NCBI GenBank assembly: GCA_021647715.1 | Contig: JAKIUE010000013.1 | Location: 1 to 35,338 of the forward strand | Source: Sulfurovum sp. | GTDB lineage: Bacteria; Campylobacterota; Campylobacteria; Campylobacterales; Sulfurovaceae | DNA length: 35,338 nucleotides | Direction of reading: 5' to 3' | Shown here: positions 34,663-35,338 of the stretch, piece after piece | Numbering within the stretch: the first letter of the stretch is position 1 | Layout: the number at the start of each line of letters is the position of its first letter | Translations under genes and position numbers: made by a program | The notes under the pieces: model-generated | The model's database searches: none | What the model was told of the DNA's origin: nothing | Seen by the model: the letters and a program-made list of their open reading frames with translations, nothing else

Positions 34663-34992
34663 ATGTTAGAAGAACTTTTTGGCTCTAAAAATCGTGAGCG
34701 TGTGTTACAGTATGTATTGGCTAGAGGAGAAGGGTATGCTAAAGAGATGGCAGACTTTTATGAGAGTAGTTTAGACCCCATACAAAAACAGCTTGAACGT
34801 TTGGAGACAGGTGGTATATTAGTCAGTAAGACAGTGGGAAGAACTAGACTGTTTATGATGAACCCACGTTATGCTTTTAAGGATGAACTCATTTCTTTGC
34901 TTGTGAAAGCTAGAGCATACTATGAGCCCAAAGAGCAAGAGAGACTTCTTATATCACGTAAACGACCAAGACGTACAGGCAAGCCTCTATGA
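34663..34992 (+). CDS. Winged-helix transcriptional regulator, 109 aa
   Basis: Small DNA-binding protein of the ArsR/MarR-like winged-helix type. The sequence runs LFGSKNRERVLQYVLARGEGYAKEMADFY, then a recognition-helix candidate ESSLDPIQKQLERLETGGIL, a wing with VSKTVGRTRLFMMNPRYAF, and a very basic tail SRKRPRRTGKPL. ATG 34663 is preferred; ATG 34657 is two codons earlier and lies in the last operator repeat. The stop overlaps the next start (ATGA). It is the natural binder of the operator array. It is shorter than AbiEi antitoxins, so homology to them is not claimed. Confidence 0.82.
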   Translation: MLEELFGSKNRERVLQYVLARGEGYAKEMADFYESSLDPIQKQLERLETGGILVSKTVGRTRLFMMNPRYAFKDELISLLVKARAYYEPKEQERLLISRKRPRRTGKPL

Positions 34993-35338
34993 AAATGGTA
35001 AAAGAAATGAACATGGAAGAGTTGGCAACCTATGTATGTACAACATTAGAAAACGAAGGTATTGATACTGTACTTTCAGGTGGTTGCTGTGTTGAACTCT
35101 ATAGTCACGGACGATATACTTCTGACGATATTGACCTGATTGATAGATATAACGGAGGACATAGAAAGATAAAAGAAATCATGGAGAAAATAGGATTTAG
35201 AGAATACAGTATGAAGCGTTACTTTGTTCATGATGATACTTCTCTTTTCATAGAATTCCCGAGAGGTCCCTTAGGGGTAGGGGATGGTCCTATTGAAGAG
35301 ATTGCTACACGAAAAAGTGAAACGGGTATATTAAGATT
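34989..35338 (+). CDS. Nucleotidyltransferase-fold protein, 3' end outside window
   Basis: First 116 residues of a protein of the AbiEii/DUF6036-like nucleotidyltransferase group. It has the fold signature LSGGCCVELYSHGRYTSDDIDL: GG at 31-32, an Arg at 42, and metal-binding D47 and D49, followed by a third acidic residue in LFIEFPRGPLG (E89). The family includes toxins that modify tRNA or proteins with nucleotides. The ATGA overlap with the winged-helix gene means tight coupling. Sequence continues past 35338, so length and the rest of the domain are unknown. Confidence 0.78.
   Translation, partial: MKMVKEMNMEELATYVCTTLENEGIDTVLSGGCCVELYSHGRYTSDDIDLIDRYNGGHRKIKEIMEKIGFREYSMKRYFVHDDTSLFIEFPRGPLGVGDGPIEEIATRKSETGILR

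Overview
The window is AT-rich chromosomal DNA from a member of the Campylobacterota (formerly Epsilonproteobacteria), most likely a free-living Sulfurovum- or Sulfurimonas-like bacterium. The main evidence is gene order. The run rplU-rpmA-obgE-proB-fmt-birA-parA-parB-atpF'-atpF-atpH-atpA-atpG-atpD-atpC-tolQ-tolR-tolA-tolB-pal-cpoB-slyD-fabD-mtnN-PP-loop ATPase is, from memory, the order found in Campylobacter jejuni and largely in Helicobacter pylori. The ATP synthase cluster has a b'/b pair and lacks atpB and atpE, and there is an FqrB-type flavoprotein; both fit this phylum.

Layout. 1-1000: the 3' end of guaB, hairpins and one small orphan gene. 1040-1760: a HigBA toxin-antitoxin cassette bounded by an imperfect direct repeat. 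1771-5903: sulfur amino acid genes (metY, metX), then an overlapping chain of xseB, a nitrilase-fold protein lacking its catalytic residues, and a ThiF/MoeB-like protein lacking its zinc cysteines. 5940-7372: a lipoprotein, ridA, and ribosomal proteins L21 and L27. 7404-12946: a reverse-strand lipoprotein, then obgE, proB, fmt, birA, parA and parB. 13092-18907: the F1Fo ATP synthase stalk and F1 operon. 18909-25255: the Tol-Pal envelope system, interrupted by a PilT-like ATPase and ending in an L,D-transpeptidase. 25247-27916: proC (reverse), proA and slyD. 28131-31782: a membrane-anchored Mrr-type nuclease, rubredoxin, fabD, mtnN and a TtcA-like ATPase. 31786-32733: an FqrB-like flavoprotein.

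The last 2.6 kb is accessory DNA: a MntA-HepT toxin-antitoxin pair, a truncated McrC-like fragment, an HNH protein, and a winged-helix regulator overlapping a nucleotidyltransferase gene that runs off the right edge. This last pair has a consensus promoter embedded in a phased operator array and looks like an AbiE-like or toxin-antitoxin-like operon.

The two strongest candidates for something undescribed are: (1) a 144-nt element in two copies either side of mtnN, with an invariant core and compensatory changes in its predicted stems, as expected of a structured RNA or a structured dispersed repeat; and (2) the regulator/nucleotidyltransferase operon at the right edge. No rRNA, tRNA, CRISPR array or intact insertion sequence was seen.
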